Shown here one piece after another: positions 37,080 to 46,672 of a stretch of 50,951 nucleotides of DNA (its first letter is position 1; each line of letters starts with the position of its first letter). The position numbers and the translations under genes were made by a program. The notes beneath the pieces are model-generated. The model made no database searches and was not told the origin of the DNA. It was given only the letters and a program-made list of their open reading frames with translations. The DNA comes from Rhizobiaceae bacterium (GTDB taxonomy: Bacteria > Pseudomonadota > Alphaproteobacteria > Rhizobiales > Rhizobiaceae), in the NCBI GenBank assembly GCA_028279875.1, contig JANQMU010000007.1, positions 1 to 50,951 on the forward strand, given 5' to 3'.

Positions 37080-37852
37080 CCCTCAAGGCACGTGTCATCC
37101 CCTGCCTCGACGTCAAGGACGGCCGGGTGGTCAAGGGCATCAATTTCGTCGATCTCGTCGATGCTGGCGATCCCGTCGAGGCGGCCCGCAAATATGACGA
37201 GGCCGGTGCCGACGAACTCTGCTTTCTTGACATCACGGCCTCCTCCGAAAACCGCGATACCATTTACGATGTGGTGGCGCGGACCGCCGAGCAATGTTTC
37301 ATGCCGCTCACCGTCGGCGGCGGCGTGCGCACCGTGGACGATATCCGCAAATTGCTGCTTGCGGGCGCCGACAAGGTGTCCATCAACACGGCGGCGGTCG
37401 ACAATCCGGAATTCGTCCGCGAGGCGGCGGCGAAATTCGGCAATCAATGCATTGTCGTGGCGATCGACGCCAAGGCGGTCTCGCCGGACGTTGAACCCGG
37501 CCGCTGGGAAATCTTCACCCATGGCGGCCGCCGGCCCACCGGGATCGATGCGATTGAATTTGCCCGCAAGGTTGTGTCGATGGGCGCCGGCGAGATCCTG
37601 CTGACCTCGATGGACAGGGACGGCACCAAACAGGGTTTCAACCTGCCGCTGACGCGCACCGTTGCCGACGCAGTGACGGTTCCGGTAATCGCTTCGGGCG
37701 GTGTCGGGGCGCTCGATCATCTCGTCGAGGGCGTGCGTGACGGCCACGCCACGGCGGTGCTGGCGGCCTCGATTTTTCATTTCGGGACCTTTACGATCAG
37801 GCAGGCGAAACAGCACATGGCCGATGCCGGCATCGCCATGCGGCTGGACTGA
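37076..37852 (+). CDS. hisF: imidazole glycerol phosphate synthase cyclase subunit
   Basis: A 258-residue TIM barrel that uses ammonia from HisH to make IGP and AICAR. It begins [19 protein letters not shown] with the catalytic Asp, has the GGGVRTVDD and [12 protein letters not shown] motifs with the second catalytic Asp, and [11 protein letters not shown] near the end. The start overlaps the hisA stop. Confidence 0.97.
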   Translation: MTLKARVIPCLDVKDGRVVKGINFVDLVDAGDPVEAARKYDEAGADELCFLDITASSENRDTIYDVVARTAEQCFMPLTVGGGVRTVDDIRKLLLAGADKVSINTAAVDNPEFVREAAAKFGNQCIVVAIDAKAVSPDVEPGRWEIFTHGGRRPTGIDAIEFARKVVSMGAGEILLTSMDRDGTKQGFNLPLTRTVADAVTVPVIASGGVGALDHLVEGVRDGHATAVLAASIFHFGTFTIRQAKQHMADAGIAMRLD

Positions 37853-37877
37853 ACCGAACAACGATGCGGAGTGGCTG

Positions 37878-38192
37878 ATGTCTGAGTTCTCCCTGGCCGA
37901 TCTGGAGCAGATCGTGGCGCGCCGCGCCGCCGCGGCGCCCGACGAATCCTGGACGGCCCGGCTGGTTGCCGCCGGCCCGAAAAAAGCCGCGCAGAAACTT
38001 GGCGAGGAGGCCGTCGAGGCGGCGATCGCCGCGGTCACCGACGACAGGGAAAGCCTGACCGCGGAATCCGCCGATCTGCTCTATCACCTGCTGGTCGTGC
38101 TCAATGTTACCGGCGTTTCGCTTGCCGATGTGATGGCTGAGCTGCAGCGGCGGACGGCTCGTTCCGGGCTGCAGGAAAAGGCGGACCGCTGA
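37878..38192 (+). CDS. hisE: phosphoribosyl-ATP pyrophosphatase
   Basis: A 104-residue MazG-like all-alpha pyrophosphohydrolase removing PPi from PR-ATP. The [20 protein letters not shown] helix and [13 protein letters not shown] with the metal-binding acidic residues are diagnostic. HisE is separate from HisI here, as in other alphaproteobacteria; hisI is not in the window. It lies 25 bases after hisF. Confidence 0.95.
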   Translation: MSEFSLADLEQIVARRAAAAPDESWTARLVAAGPKKAAQKLGEEAVEAAIAAVTDDRESLTAESADLLYHLLVVLNVTGVSLADVMAELQRRTARSGLQEKADR

Positions 38193-38197
38193 ACATC

Positions 38198-39190
38198 ATG
38201 AGCGAAAGAGCGACACAGAAATCACCGGACGAACTCGACCATTTCGAGCCCTCGGATTATTCACCCTACCGATTCTTCACAGCCCAACGCTGGGCCGAGT
38301 TTCGCGCCGACACGCCGCTGACGCTGACCGAAGACGAGGTGGAGCGGCTGCGTTCGCTGAACGATCCGGTCGATCTTGACGAAGTCCGCCGCATCTACCT
38401 GTCCCTGTCGCGGCTGCTTTACGCCCATGTCGAAGCGTCGCGGCTGCTGTTCAATCAGCGGCAGCAATTCCTGTCGCTTCCCGATGCAGCCAAGACGCCC
38501 TTCATCATCGGCATCGCCGGATCGGTGGCGGTCGGCAAATCCACCACCGCCAGGGTGCTCAAGGAACTGCTGGCGCGCTGGGCGGGAAGCCCCAAGGTGG
38601 ATCTGGTGACCACCGACGGGTTCCTGCATCCCAACGCCTATCTGCGCCAGAACAACCTGATGGACCGCAAGGGTTTTCCGGAAAGCTACGATGTCGGTGC
38701 CGTGCTCAAATTCCTGTCCGACATCAAAGCCGGACAGCCCAATGTCAGGGCGCCCTGCTATTCCCACCTGACCTATGATGTCATCGCCGGCGAATATGTC
38801 GAAATCGACCGGCCCGATATCCTGATCTTCGAGGGCATCAATGTACTGCAGGTTCGCGATCTTCCCGAGCATGGCAGGATCATTCCCTTCGTCTCGGATT
38901 TCTTCGACTTCTCGATTTACATCGATGCGCCCGAAGAGCTGATCCACCAATGGTATGTCGACCGCTTCATGCGCCTGCGGGAAACGGCGTTCAAGAACCC
39001 CGAATCCTTCTTCCATCGCTATTCGACCGTCACCGACGATGCGGCGAGGACCATCGCCGAGGGATTGTGGGGCAACATCAACCTGAAAAACCTGCACGAC
39101 AACATCCTGCCGACCCGCCCACGCGCCAATCTGATCCTGCGAAAAGGCCCCGACCACCTGATCGAACAGGTGGCGCTGCGTAAGCTGTAG
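38198..39190 (+). CDS. coaA: type I pantothenate kinase
   Basis: A 330-residue P-loop kinase that phosphorylates pantothenate, the committed step of CoA synthesis. The P-loop is [17 protein letters not shown], followed by [21 protein letters not shown] and the FEGINVLQ strand. It starts 5 bases after hisE and may be co-transcribed. Together with coaE at 24.8 kb the window holds two CoA-pathway kinases in separate operons. Confidence 0.96.
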   Translation: MSERATQKSPDELDHFEPSDYSPYRFFTAQRWAEFRADTPLTLTEDEVERLRSLNDPVDLDEVRRIYLSLSRLLYAHVEASRLLFNQRQQFLSLPDAAKTPFIIGIAGSVAVGKSTTARVLKELLARWAGSPKVDLVTTDGFLHPNAYLRQNNLMDRKGFPESYDVGAVLKFLSDIKAGQPNVRAPCYSHLTYDVIAGEYVEIDRPDILIFEGINVLQVRDLPEHGRIIPFVSDFFDFSIYIDAPEELIHQWYVDRFMRLRETAFKNPESFFHRYSTVTDDAARTIAEGLWGNINLKNLHDNILPTRPRANLILRKGPDHLIEQVALRKL

Positions 39191-39367
39191 AGACACAGCC
39201 GACGACCTTCGTCTTCATGCGGAGCGCCGGCGCAAACAGGGTTTACGTGTCCTAAAGAAAATCCGGCTAGAAATGACGGGTGGCCGGCAACCCGTGGTAA
39301 CCCGCTCGTCAAGGCCCGGCTGGTGCCGGGAAACGGCCCCGCCCAGCGTGACCGACCGGAGGACTGC

Positions 39368-40543
39368 ATGAGGCCTTTGACCGACAACAATATCGAGGCT
39401 TTCGCATCTTCGGAGGGCAACGGTTCCGATACACGCCTATCGGGCGGGCCGGACATCTCCATCGTTGTGCCGGTCTACAATGAACAGGACAGCCTTTTTC
39501 AGCTCGGCGAATCGATCCGGTCGGTCATGGCCGACATGGATTGCCGCTACGAGCTGATCTTTATCGATGACGGATCGACCGACGAGACGCCGGCCCGGCT
39601 GAAGGCTCTGGCCGCCGGCTCTACGGATGTCCGTTGCATCACGTTTCGCAGGAACTTCGGCAAGGCGGCCGCCCTCGATGCCGGATTTCGGGCCGCCAGC
39701 GGCCGCTATGTCGTGACCATGGATGCCGATCTCCAGGACGATCCGCGGGAAATCCCCAAATTCATCGAGGCGCTGCAGAAGGGCTATGATGTCGTTTCCG
39801 GCTGGAAATTCATACGTCACGATCCCATCGACAAGACCCTGCCGTCACGGGTTTTCAATGGCGTGGTCGGCCGGCTGAGCGGCGTACAGCTCAATGACTT
39901 CAATTGCGGCTACAAGGCCTATCGGGCGGAGGCGCTTGACGATCTGTCGCTTTATGGCGAGCTGCACCGGTTCATTCCGGTGCTGCTGCACTGGCGCGGC
40001 TACCGCATCGGCGAGGTGCCGGTCAATCACCACCCACGGCGGTTCGGCCGGTCGAAATACGGCGCCAGTCGTCTGCTGAAGGGCGGGCTCGACTTTCTCG
40101 GCGTCATGCTGAACACCCGTTTTGCGACGCGACCCCTGCATGTTTTCGGCGGCGCCGGCCTGATTTTCGGGCTCTGCGGCTTCGGCATCCTGGCCTATCT
40201 GACGGTTCTGTGGCTGGTCGGGATGGGTCCCATCGGCAATCGCCCGCTGCTGTTTTTCGGCATGCTGCTCGTGATGACGGCCTTCCAGTTCATCACCATC
40301 GGCCTTCTGGGGGAATTCATCCAGCGCCAGGGTGCCGGACGCGAACGCCGCTACACGATCGGTTCGACGCTCAATTTCGAACCGCGGCCGGATGCCGGCG
40401 ATACCCTGGATCGCCAGCTTGCCGACGCGGCGCACCTGCTTGCCGAGGCGGCGCGGTGCATGAAAGAGGACAATCGCAATGAACGCCACGACCATCCGGC
40501 ACGACACGACGAAACGGCACGTCAGCAAATACACAAACCGTAA
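39368..40543 (+). CDS. DPM1/GtrB-type polyprenyl-phosphate glycosyltransferase
   Basis: A 391-residue GT2 enzyme. The GT-A domain has ISIVVPVYNEQ at residues 30-40, IDDGSTDE at 66-73, FRRNFGKAAALDAGF at 93-107 and the metal-binding DADLQDD at 119-125. The later RRFGRSKYGASRLLKGG block (224-240) is typical of the dolichol/undecaprenyl-phosphate sugar transferase branch. Two membrane helices follow (about 257-284 and 292-315), then a polar tail. It would move a sugar from a nucleotide donor to a polyprenyl phosphate on the cytosolic face. A GGAGG site precedes ATG 39368. The last 65 bases overlap the methyltransferase gene. Confidence 0.88.
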   Translation: MRPLTDNNIEAFASSEGNGSDTRLSGGPDISIVVPVYNEQDSLFQLGESIRSVMADMDCRYELIFIDDGSTDETPARLKALAAGSTDVRCITFRRNFGKAAALDAGFRAASGRYVVTMDADLQDDPREIPKFIEALQKGYDVVSGWKFIRHDPIDKTLPSRVFNGVVGRLSGVQLNDFNCGYKAYRAEALDDLSLYGELHRFIPVLLHWRGYRIGEVPVNHHPRRFGRSKYGASRLLKGGLDFLGVMLNTRFATRPLHVFGGAGLIFGLCGFGILAYLTVLWLVGMGPIGNRPLLFFGMLLVMTAFQFITIGLLGEFIQRQGAGRERRYTIGSTLNFEPRPDAGDTLDRQLADAAHLLAEAARCMKEDNRNERHDHPARHDETARQQIHKP

Positions 40544-41099
40544 TCCACTGCATCGCCTGAGCCTTGGCCGCTTTCACGATGCGCTGGCGGATGAGTTCAG
40601 ACGGCTTAACCCCGGAACCATACTGGATTTCGGCTGTGGCGAGGGATTCGTGCTGGATGCGCTGGCCACCCGGGGTGTCGAACTCAATGGCTATGAGGGC
40701 ATCGACCTTCGCGCCGATGCCATCGCCGAGGCGCGGTCCCGATGGCCCGGCAAGCGGTTTGCCACCGCTGACCTGTTTGATGCTGCATTCGACGACAAGC
40801 GGTATGATGTCGTCATGGCGCTGGAAGTGCTGGAACATCTTTATGAGCCGGCCGAAGCCTTGCGGCGCCTCGTCTCGCTGACAAACGGCACACTGGTTCT
40901 CACCGTGCCGCACGAACCCTGGTTTCAACTGGTCAATCTTGCCCGGGGACGTGATTTGATGCGGCTGGGAAACCATCCGGAGCACGTTCAGCACTGGAAT
41001 CCCGCCAGCTTTGCCGAATTCGTGTCGGATCAGGCCGAAGTGACCGGCATTCGGCGCAGCTTTCCCTTCATCATCGCAACGGCGCAACCGCGGCGATGA
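40479..41099 (+). CDS. class I SAM-dependent methyltransferase
   Basis: A 206-residue soluble enzyme. Motif I TILDFGCGEGFVLDAL is at about residues 47-62, an acidic loop GIDLR follows, and the VMALEVLEHL motif is further on. The N-terminal KYTNRNPLHRL segment is seen in methyltransferases of polysaccharide and lipid clusters. The substrate is unknown; context suggests a sugar or a lipid-linked intermediate. It begins inside the glycosyltransferase gene (65-base overlap, different frame). It ends in an ATGA overlap with the next gene. Confidence 0.85.
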   Translation: MNATTIRHDTTKRHVSKYTNRNPLHRLSLGRFHDALADEFRRLNPGTILDFGCGEGFVLDALATRGVELNGYEGIDLRADAIAEARSRWPGKRFATADLFDAAFDDKRYDVVMALEVLEHLYEPAEALRRLVSLTNGTLVLTVPHEPWFQLVNLARGRDLMRLGNHPEHVQHWNPASFAEFVSDQAEVTGIRRSFPFIIATAQPRR

Positions 41100-42049
41100 C
41101 GGTGGCCGCGGCAGGGGCGCGGGATCGCTGGCGCAGCTGGCTGACGGGTTCGATCGTCACCCTGGTCTGCATCGGCTTTGCCTGGAGTTTTCTCGACCTT
41201 GGGGAAAGCGCCCGGTCGCTGTCTGCAATGGGCGGTTGGGCATGGGTGAACGTCATTGGTCTGTCGCTGCTGATGGCCATGCTTCGCGCCATGCGGGTCG
41301 CTCTTGTCGCACGCGTCCAGCCCATCGCTCCGCTTGTCAAAGCCAGCTTTCTGCATGGCGCGGCCAACGCTGTTCTTCCGGCGCGAATGGGTGAGGCCGT
41401 TCTCCCCCTGGCGCTTGCCCGCTATGGCGGCTTCGATCTCCTGCGCGCCGTTGGCCTGCTGATTATCGTGCGGATAGGCGATCTGGTTGCGCTTGCCGGT
41501 ATCGGGTTGACTCTGATTGCGCTGCTGGATGTGGCCCACCTGCATCCCGCGCTTCGGGTTTTGCTTGCCGCGGCCGGCATTGTCCTGGTGTTCGCGGTTG
41601 GAACGGTGCCGTTTCTTGTACGCCTGGCCGGGCGCGTCGCGCCCGCTCTGGTCAGCACAGCGGCCGCGAGGATTGCTGCGGCCGGAGCACATCTGACACT
41701 TGCCTCGAAGGGCGGTCTTGTCGCCTCGACGCTTGCGATCTGGTTCGTGTTGGCACTGGCGGCGCAGATATCCGTCAACGCGGCCGGTCTCGACACCGGG
41801 TTCCCGGCGGTCTGGCTGGCCTGTGTCGCGGCCAGCTTCGCCTTTGCCCTGCCGCTGAACGGCATCGCCAGCATCGGCCCTTTCGAGGCCGCCTTTGTCG
41901 GGGTGCTTGCAGCAGCCGGCGCGCCGGCCGAGGCAGCCCTGACCGCCGCGATTCACCTGCATTTGAGCGCCCTGATCGCCGCCGGATTGGTGGCAGTGGC
42001 CGCATTCATGTTCCCTGCCCGCCAGACGGATCGGAGCCTATGTCATTGA
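41096..42049 (+). CDS. lysylphosphatidylglycerol synthase TM-region / UPF0104-like membrane protein
   Basis: A 317-residue protein with about eight membrane helices. It has the pattern of the flippase-like transmembrane domain of MprF (LPG synthase TM region, YbhN/AglD-like) without any aminoacyl-transferase domain. Typical segments are an NAVLPARMGEAVLPLALARY loop and a PLNGIASIGPFEAAFVG loop near the end. Such proteins are thought to flip lipids or support lipid-linked sugar transfer. It starts by ATGA overlap and overlaps the next gene by 10 bases. Confidence 0.85.
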   Translation: MTVAAAGARDRWRSWLTGSIVTLVCIGFAWSFLDLGESARSLSAMGGWAWVNVIGLSLLMAMLRAMRVALVARVQPIAPLVKASFLHGAANAVLPARMGEAVLPLALARYGGFDLLRAVGLLIIVRIGDLVALAGIGLTLIALLDVAHLHPALRVLLAAAGIVLVFAVGTVPFLVRLAGRVAPALVSTAAARIAAAGAHLTLASKGGLVASTLAIWFVLALAAQISVNAAGLDTGFPAVWLACVAASFAFALPLNGIASIGPFEAAFVGVLAAAGAPAEAALTAAIHLHLSALIAAGLVAVAAFMFPARQTDRSLCH

Positions 42050-43626
42050 CCCCCGGCATCTCGGGCTCGAAGGCCCGCCCTGTTTCCGTTGCCGGACTTG
42101 TGACGCCCGGACGCCTTGCCGTCGTGATCGTGCTTCTCATGGCCCTGATCGTTGCGCTCTGGCCGCTTGGCCTTACCAGCGATTATCTCAACCATCTTGC
42201 ACGAAACCACATTGAAGCGCAGGTCTGGTCCGATGCCACGCTGCAGCAATATTATGCGGTTTCATTTGCGATTATTCCCGATCTCACCATGGATATGATC
42301 GTACCGTGGCTCTCGCATCTGATCGGGATCTACGCAGCGGGTGCGGTAACGGTCTGGATGGCGTTCGTTTTGCCGCCGCTTGCCGGCCTTTTGATTGCGC
42401 GCAACCTCTATGGGCAGGTTCCCTGGATGGCGCTGGCGGGCTTCCTCGTAATGTTCAACGAGAATATGCAGTGGGGATTCGTCAACTTCGCCGCCGCCTC
42501 CGGTCTGGCGCTTTTCGGATTTGCCCTGTGGATGCGTTGCGCGCCGTCGTGGCGCCGTTCGGTCCTGTTCGTGCCCTGCGGTATCTTCCTGGTGGTGAAC
42601 CACGCCCTGGCCTTCCTGTTGTTCGGCTATCTGGTCCTGCTGTGGGAAATCGCCTGCTTTGCCCATGGCCAGCGCGGATCGCGATGGGATTTCCTGCGCC
42701 AACTGGCGATGAAGGATGCCGTCGCCATGGTTCCCGGCCTTGTCGTTATTGTGCTCGCAACCGGTGGGTCCGGGGAACTGCCGCAGATCGACATGCCCCT
42801 TTTTGCCATCCAGCCGAAGCTTCAGTCCATCTGGTCCGCCGTCCTGTTTTTCGACACATCGCTGGCGCGCATTGCCGCCATTATCCTCATCGGTGCCGTA
42901 GGCATCGGCCTCAATCGCGGAATTCTGCGAATGCACACCCACATGATATGGGTCTGCACCGGGATGCTGGTCCTGGTCATCGCTATGCCGACAAGCATAT
43001 TCGATATCTGGGGCCTGCATTATCGCTATCCCGGCATTCTGTTCATCCTCGCGGTCTGCAGCATCCGGATCAATCGGGATGCGGCCGGTCGTATCTTGAA
43101 GCCCGCCGCCATCGCCGCCGGTGCGATGCTGGTCGTGCTCCTTGCCAATGGCGCGTATCAGATGGCACGCATTGACAGCCAGACGCGCGTGCTGCGCGAT
43201 GTGATCGCGCAATTGCCGGAGGGCGCCCGGCTGTTGCCGGCGCGTCACCAGGACGCGGACCTGTCTTTCGCCTTTCATTCGGCGGCGCTGGCGGTCATCG
43301 ACCGAGCGGCCTTCGTTCCCAATCTGTTTACCAACACCTCGCCGGTCGATGTCCGTCCGGCGATGCGGGATCTGCATCTGCCGCAGGCCTGGCCGCTGCT
43401 TGAAGAGCAATTGCGGCGTTCCATGGATGAGGAACTGCCGCAATCCGACAATGGCCACTGGTCGAGGCGGTATTTTTTCGGCTGGCCGGACCATTGGGAC
43501 CATGTGCTCTATTTTCGCAGCGACCGAACACAGAACCTCGCCTTGGATTCGCTTTGCCTGATCGACGAACGGCCTTTGTTCGCACTCTATCGTGTGACGG
43601 ATGGAGGCTGCGAGGGGACGGGTTAA
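42040..43626 (+). CDS. large polytopic membrane protein, possible GT-C glycosyltransferase
   Basis: A 528-residue protein. About 10 to 12 membrane helices fill residues 20-380, followed by a soluble domain of about 145 residues. The first loop contains TSDYLNHLARNHIEAQ, an acidic/His loop in the position used by GT-C transferases for lipid-phosphate sugar donors. That assignment is an inference from topology. The soluble tail (from about PEGARLLPARHQDADLSF) resembles no family I know. It shares an operon with a GtrB-like enzyme that would make the donor. The stop overlaps the alkB stop (TTAA at 43623-43626). Confidence 0.6.
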   Translation: MSLTPGISGSKARPVSVAGLVTPGRLAVVIVLLMALIVALWPLGLTSDYLNHLARNHIEAQVWSDATLQQYYAVSFAIIPDLTMDMIVPWLSHLIGIYAAGAVTVWMAFVLPPLAGLLIARNLYGQVPWMALAGFLVMFNENMQWGFVNFAAASGLALFGFALWMRCAPSWRRSVLFVPCGIFLVVNHALAFLLFGYLVLLWEIACFAHGQRGSRWDFLRQLAMKDAVAMVPGLVVIVLATGGSGELPQIDMPLFAIQPKLQSIWSAVLFFDTSLARIAAIILIGAVGIGLNRGILRMHTHMIWVCTGMLVLVIAMPTSIFDIWGLHYRYPGILFILAVCSIRINRDAAGRILKPAAIAAGAMLVVLLANGAYQMARIDSQTRVLRDVIAQLPEGARLLPARHQDADLSFAFHSAALAVIDRAAFVPNLFTNTSPVDVRPAMRDLHLPQAWPLLEEQLRRSMDEELPQSDNGHWSRRYFFGWPDHWDHVLYFRSDRTQNLALDSLCLIDERPLFALYRVTDGGCEGTG

Positions 43627-44270
43627 GAGATTCGGGAAGCCGATACCCGCCGCAGCGTCAGATTGATGCGCCCGCCATCCTTCAGCAATGTGGATGTTCC
43701 CGGATAAATCCGGTCGACGCCGTGAAAGCGCAGCCGGGACGGTCCGCCGAGCACGATGACATCGCCGCTGATGAGACGGATGGACTGTGTTTTACCGCCC
43801 CTTTGCGTGCCGCCGATCCGGAACAGGCAGTCGTCGCCGAGTGATATCGACACGACCGGTGCCGCGAATTCTTCTTCGTCGCGGTCCTGATGCAGACCCA
43901 TTTTTGCGGTGTCGGTGTAATAATTGATCAGGCAGGCCTCCGGCGGGTCTTCAAATCCGGAAACGGCATCCCACAGCGCCGGAAGCATATCCGGCATCGG
44001 CGGCCACGGTTTCCCGGTGACCGGATGCGTCGGCTGATAGCGATAGCCGCGATCCTTGTCCGTCACCCAGCCGAGCGATCCGCAATTGCTCATCTGCACC
44101 TGCATCGGCTTTCCGGTCCGCGGCATGACCGGTACGAAGAGTGGCGCCTCGCCGACGACCTGACGAATCGAGTCGAGCAGGGCTTGCTGGGCTCCACCGT
44201 CGAGATAGCCCGGATAGTGCGCTATGCCGTCGGGAAGTCCGCTCATTCCGGTCCGCTGCTCCTGGAGCAA
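43623..44270 (-). CDS. alkB: AlkB-type 2-oxoglutarate/Fe(II) dioxygenase
   Basis: A 215-residue AlkB-family enzyme. The Fe-binding HxD is in GLHQDRDEEE, the distal His is in the FHGVDRI segment, and the 2-oxoglutarate-binding RxNxTxR motif appears as RINLTLRR. The nucleotide-recognition lid has GYRYQPTHPVTG. It would oxidatively demethylate 1-meA/3-meC in DNA or RNA. The start could be ATG 44270 or the second Met (44246). It is convergent with the operon at 39.4-43.6 kb and sits downstream of arfB on the same strand. Confidence 0.88.
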   Translation of the reverse strand: MLQEQRTGMSGLPDGIAHYPGYLDGGAQQALLDSIRQVVGEAPLFVPVMPRTGKPMQVQMSNCGSLGWVTDKDRGYRYQPTHPVTGKPWPPMPDMLPALWDAVSGFEDPPEACLINYYTDTAKMGLHQDRDEEEFAAPVVSISLGDDCLFRIGGTQRGGKTQSIRLISGDVIVLGGPSRLRFHGVDRIYPGTSTLLKDGGRINLTLRRVSASRIS

Positions 44271-44360
44271 TCAAGGCACTCCTGACGTCCGCACATTTGC
44301 ATGGAAGTATAGGGATGAAAAGCACCGGAGATCATGTCACGGTTATGGTCTGATTTCCGG

Positions 44361-44795
44361 TCAGTCGAACTCGACCGTGCCGCGGCTCTTCTTGATCGAA
44401 GCGCGTGTCGCCTTCGCTTTCAGCCGGCGTTCGATCGAACCCTTGGTCGGTTTTGTCTTGCGCCGTTTTGGCGGCGGGGGTGCGGCCGCTGCCGCGATCA
44501 GTGCTTTCAGCCGGTCCCTGGCATCCTGCCGGTTGCGATCCTGGCTGCGATGCCGGTCGGCTTCGATCAGAAGCACGCCATCCTTGCTCAGCCGCCGGCC
44601 GGCCAGCGATTTGAGGTTTGATTTGACGCGCTCGGGCAATGAAGGCGATGCACGGACGTCGAACCGCAGCTGCACCGAGGTCGAAACCTTGTTGACATTC
44701 TGGCCGCCGGGACCGGAGGCGCGAATGAACTGCTCGACAAGTTCCCACCCGGCGATGGTGATGGAATCATTGACATAAAGCGGATCGCTGGCCAT
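44361..44795 (-). CDS. arfB: alternative ribosome-rescue factor ArfB (YaeJ-type peptidyl-tRNA hydrolase)
   Basis: A 144-residue release-factor-like protein. The GGQ motif at residues 30-32 (ASGPGGQNVNK) hydrolyses peptidyl-tRNA on stalled ribosomes. A lysine/arginine-rich C-terminal tail (PPKRRKTKPTKGSIERRLK) inserts into the mRNA channel. The size and tail distinguish it from RF1/RF2. I chose ATG 44795 (MASDPLYV) over 44831. It follows pckA's strand but is separated from it by a 104-base gap. Confidence 0.92.
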   Translation of the reverse strand: MASDPLYVNDSITIAGWELVEQFIRASGPGGQNVNKVSTSVQLRFDVRASPSLPERVKSNLKSLAGRRLSKDGVLLIEADRHRSQDRNRQDARDRLKALIAAAAAPPPPKRRKTKPTKGSIERRLKAKATRASIKKSRGTVEFD

Positions 44796-44899
44796 GGCCG
44801 GGCTCTCGGTTGCAGGCGAATCGCGCCGCAAAGCGGCATACAGCCACCGTCCATATCACAGCGACGCGGGAAACCGCCATCCCGGCCTATGCGGTGGCG

Positions 44900-46522
44900 T
44901 CATTCGGCGGCTTCGGCGATCTGCGGCGCTGCGCCCAGCACGTCGGTATCCACGTGACGCTCGAATTTCGCGAAATTGTCGATGAACATGCCGACAAGCC
45001 GCTCGGCCTGAAGATCATAGGCCTGCGCGTCGGCCCAGGTCGACCGGGGGTCGAGAATGGCAGCGTCGACACCGGCGACGGCGATGGGAACCTGAAAGCC
45101 GAAATGCGGATCGGTGCGAAATTCGGCGCCGTTGAGCGAGCCGTCGAGCGCCGCCGCCAGCAACCGGCGGGTCGCCTCGATCGGCATCCGTGACCCGCTG
45201 CCGAAGGCGCCGCCGGTCCAGCCCGTATTGACCATCCAGCAATCGACCGCGTGACGGGCGATCAGGTCGCGCAGCAGATTGCCGTAGACCGACGGGTGAC
45301 GGGGCATGAACGGTGCGCCGAAACAGGTCGAGAAGGTCGCCTGGGGCTCGGTCACGCCCTTTTCCGTGCCGGCGACCTTGGCCGTATAGCCGGAAAGAAA
45401 GTGATACATCGCCTGGGCCGGCGTCAGCCTGGCGATCGGCGGCAGGACGCCGAACGCATCCGCCGTCAGCATGATGATGTTGCGCGGATGGCCCGCCCGG
45501 CCGGAGGCGCTTGCATTGGCAATGAAATGCAGCGGATAGGCGCAGCGTGTGTTCTCGGTCAGCGAACCGTCATCGAAATCCGGCTCGCGCCGGTCGTCGA
45601 GCACGACATTTTCCAGAACGGTTCCGAATCGCTGAGTGGTGGCATGAATGGCCGGCTCCGCCTGCCGCGAGAGACGAATGGTCTTGGCATAGCATCCGCC
45701 CTCGAAATTGAAGATGCCGTCGTCGCTCCAGCCATGTTCGTCATCACCGATCAGCGTCCGCTCGGGATCGGCCGACAGGGTGGTCTTGCCGGTTCCCGAC
45801 AGGCCGAAAAAGACTGCTGCATCGCCACCGGGTCCGAGATTGGCCGAGCAGTGCATCGGCATTACACCGCGCTCCGGCAGCAGGTAATTGAGCACCGTGA
45901 ACACCGATTTCTTCATTTCACCGGCATAGGACGTGCCGCCGATCAGAACGAGGCCGCGCGCCAGATCGACCGCGATCACCGTTTCGCCGTCGCAGCCGTG
46001 GCGCTCCGGATCGGCCCTGAAGCCCGGCAGGTCGATGATGGTGAGTTGCGGCACGAAATTGGCCAGTTGCGCTGCATCCGGCCGGATCAGCAGGTTGCGG
46101 ATGAACAGCGAATGCCAGGCCAGTTCGGTGATCACCCGCGATGCCAGCGCCTGCGAGGCATCGGCGCCGCCGATCAGATCCTGCACGAAAAGTTCCCGGC
46201 CCTTCGCATAGGATCCGAAATCGGCCAGCAGCCGGTCGAACTGTGCCGTCGACATCGCCTTGTTGTTGTCCCACCAGATCTGCGGGTCGGTGGTCGCGTC
46301 GCGGACGATGAACTTGTCCTGCGCGGAGCGCCCGGTATGCTGACCGGTGACCGCCCGCAGCGCCCCGTGTGCTGTCAGCGTGGCCTCGCCCCGGCAAAGC
46401 GCCTGTTCGTAGAGCTCGGCTTCCCCGAGATTGTAATAGGCATGCATCAGGTCCTGAAATCCGGCTGTTTCGATGCCGATGGACGGATTGCGCGTTCCGG
46501 TTTCCCGTGCTGATGCCTGCAT
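44900..46522 (-). CDS. pckA: phosphoenolpyruvate carboxykinase (ATP)
   Basis: A 540-residue ATP-type PEPCK converting oxaloacetate to PEP, the entry to gluconeogenesis. The P-loop [14 protein letters not shown], the metal-binding IGDDEHGW and the substrate segments [21 protein letters not shown] and FEGGCYAK are conserved. I chose ATG 46522 (MQASARETG) over 46591, since the upstream residues are not family-like. It is divergent from chvI across 340 bases. Two LacI-type palindromes lie 105-150 bases upstream, suggesting sugar-responsive repression (PckR-like). Confidence 0.96.
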   Translation of the reverse strand: MQASARETGTRNPSIGIETAGFQDLMHAYYNLGEAELYEQALCRGEATLTAHGALRAVTGQHTGRSAQDKFIVRDATTDPQIWWDNNKAMSTAQFDRLLADFGSYAKGRELFVQDLIGGADASQALASRVITELAWHSLFIRNLLIRPDAAQLANFVPQLTIIDLPGFRADPERHGCDGETVIAVDLARGLVLIGGTSYAGEMKKSVFTVLNYLLPERGVMPMHCSANLGPGGDAAVFFGLSGTGKTTLSADPERTLIGDDEHGWSDDGIFNFEGGCYAKTIRLSRQAEPAIHATTQRFGTVLENVVLDDRREPDFDDGSLTENTRCAYPLHFIANASASGRAGHPRNIIMLTADAFGVLPPIARLTPAQAMYHFLSGYTAKVAGTEKGVTEPQATFSTCFGAPFMPRHPSVYGNLLRDLIARHAVDCWMVNTGWTGGAFGSGSRMPIEATRRLLAAALDGSLNGAEFRTDPHFGFQVPIAVAGVDAAILDPRSTWADAQAYDLQAERLVGMFIDNFAKFERHVDTDVLGAAPQIAEAAE

Positions 46523-46626
46523 TGATCTGACCGCCTTTGGTGTTGCCCGTTTAAAATGCCGGCGACCATAGGGCGCGATTTTAAAGCACACAACAGCACG
46601 CTTTGAAAAATATAATAATTACAATA

Positions 46627-46642
46627 TATTAATCGATTTAAA
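46627..46642. promoter_or_regulatory. LacI-type operator candidate 1 (distal partner)
   Basis: TATTAATCGATTTAAA is an imperfect 16-base palindrome centred on CG between 46634 and 46635, with 6 of 8 arm positions matching. It is exactly 30 bases centre-to-centre from the second copy. Confidence 0.45.
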
Positions 46643-46656
46643 AAACAGAGAAAATG

Positions 46657-46672
46657 TTTAAATCGTTTTAAA
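46657..46672. promoter_or_regulatory. LacI-type operator candidate 2
   Basis: TTTAAATCGTTTTAAA is a near-perfect 16-base palindrome centred on CG between 46664 and 46665, with 7 of 8 arm positions matching. A central CG is the mark of LacI/GalR operators, and PckR of rhizobia is such a regulator of pckA. Confidence 0.5.

Noticed and set aside
39191..39367. GC-rich hairpins before the glycosyltransferase gene as a riboswitch
   Set aside because: Several short stems (ACGGGT/ACCCGT, GGCCCGGC/GCCGGG) occur, but they do not match any riboswitch consensus I know.
42262..43503. Long minus-strand frame opposite the large membrane-protein gene (413 codons)
   Set aside because: Antisense shadow of a hydrophobic protein; composition is Arg/Gln/Asp-rich with no domain and no ribosome site.
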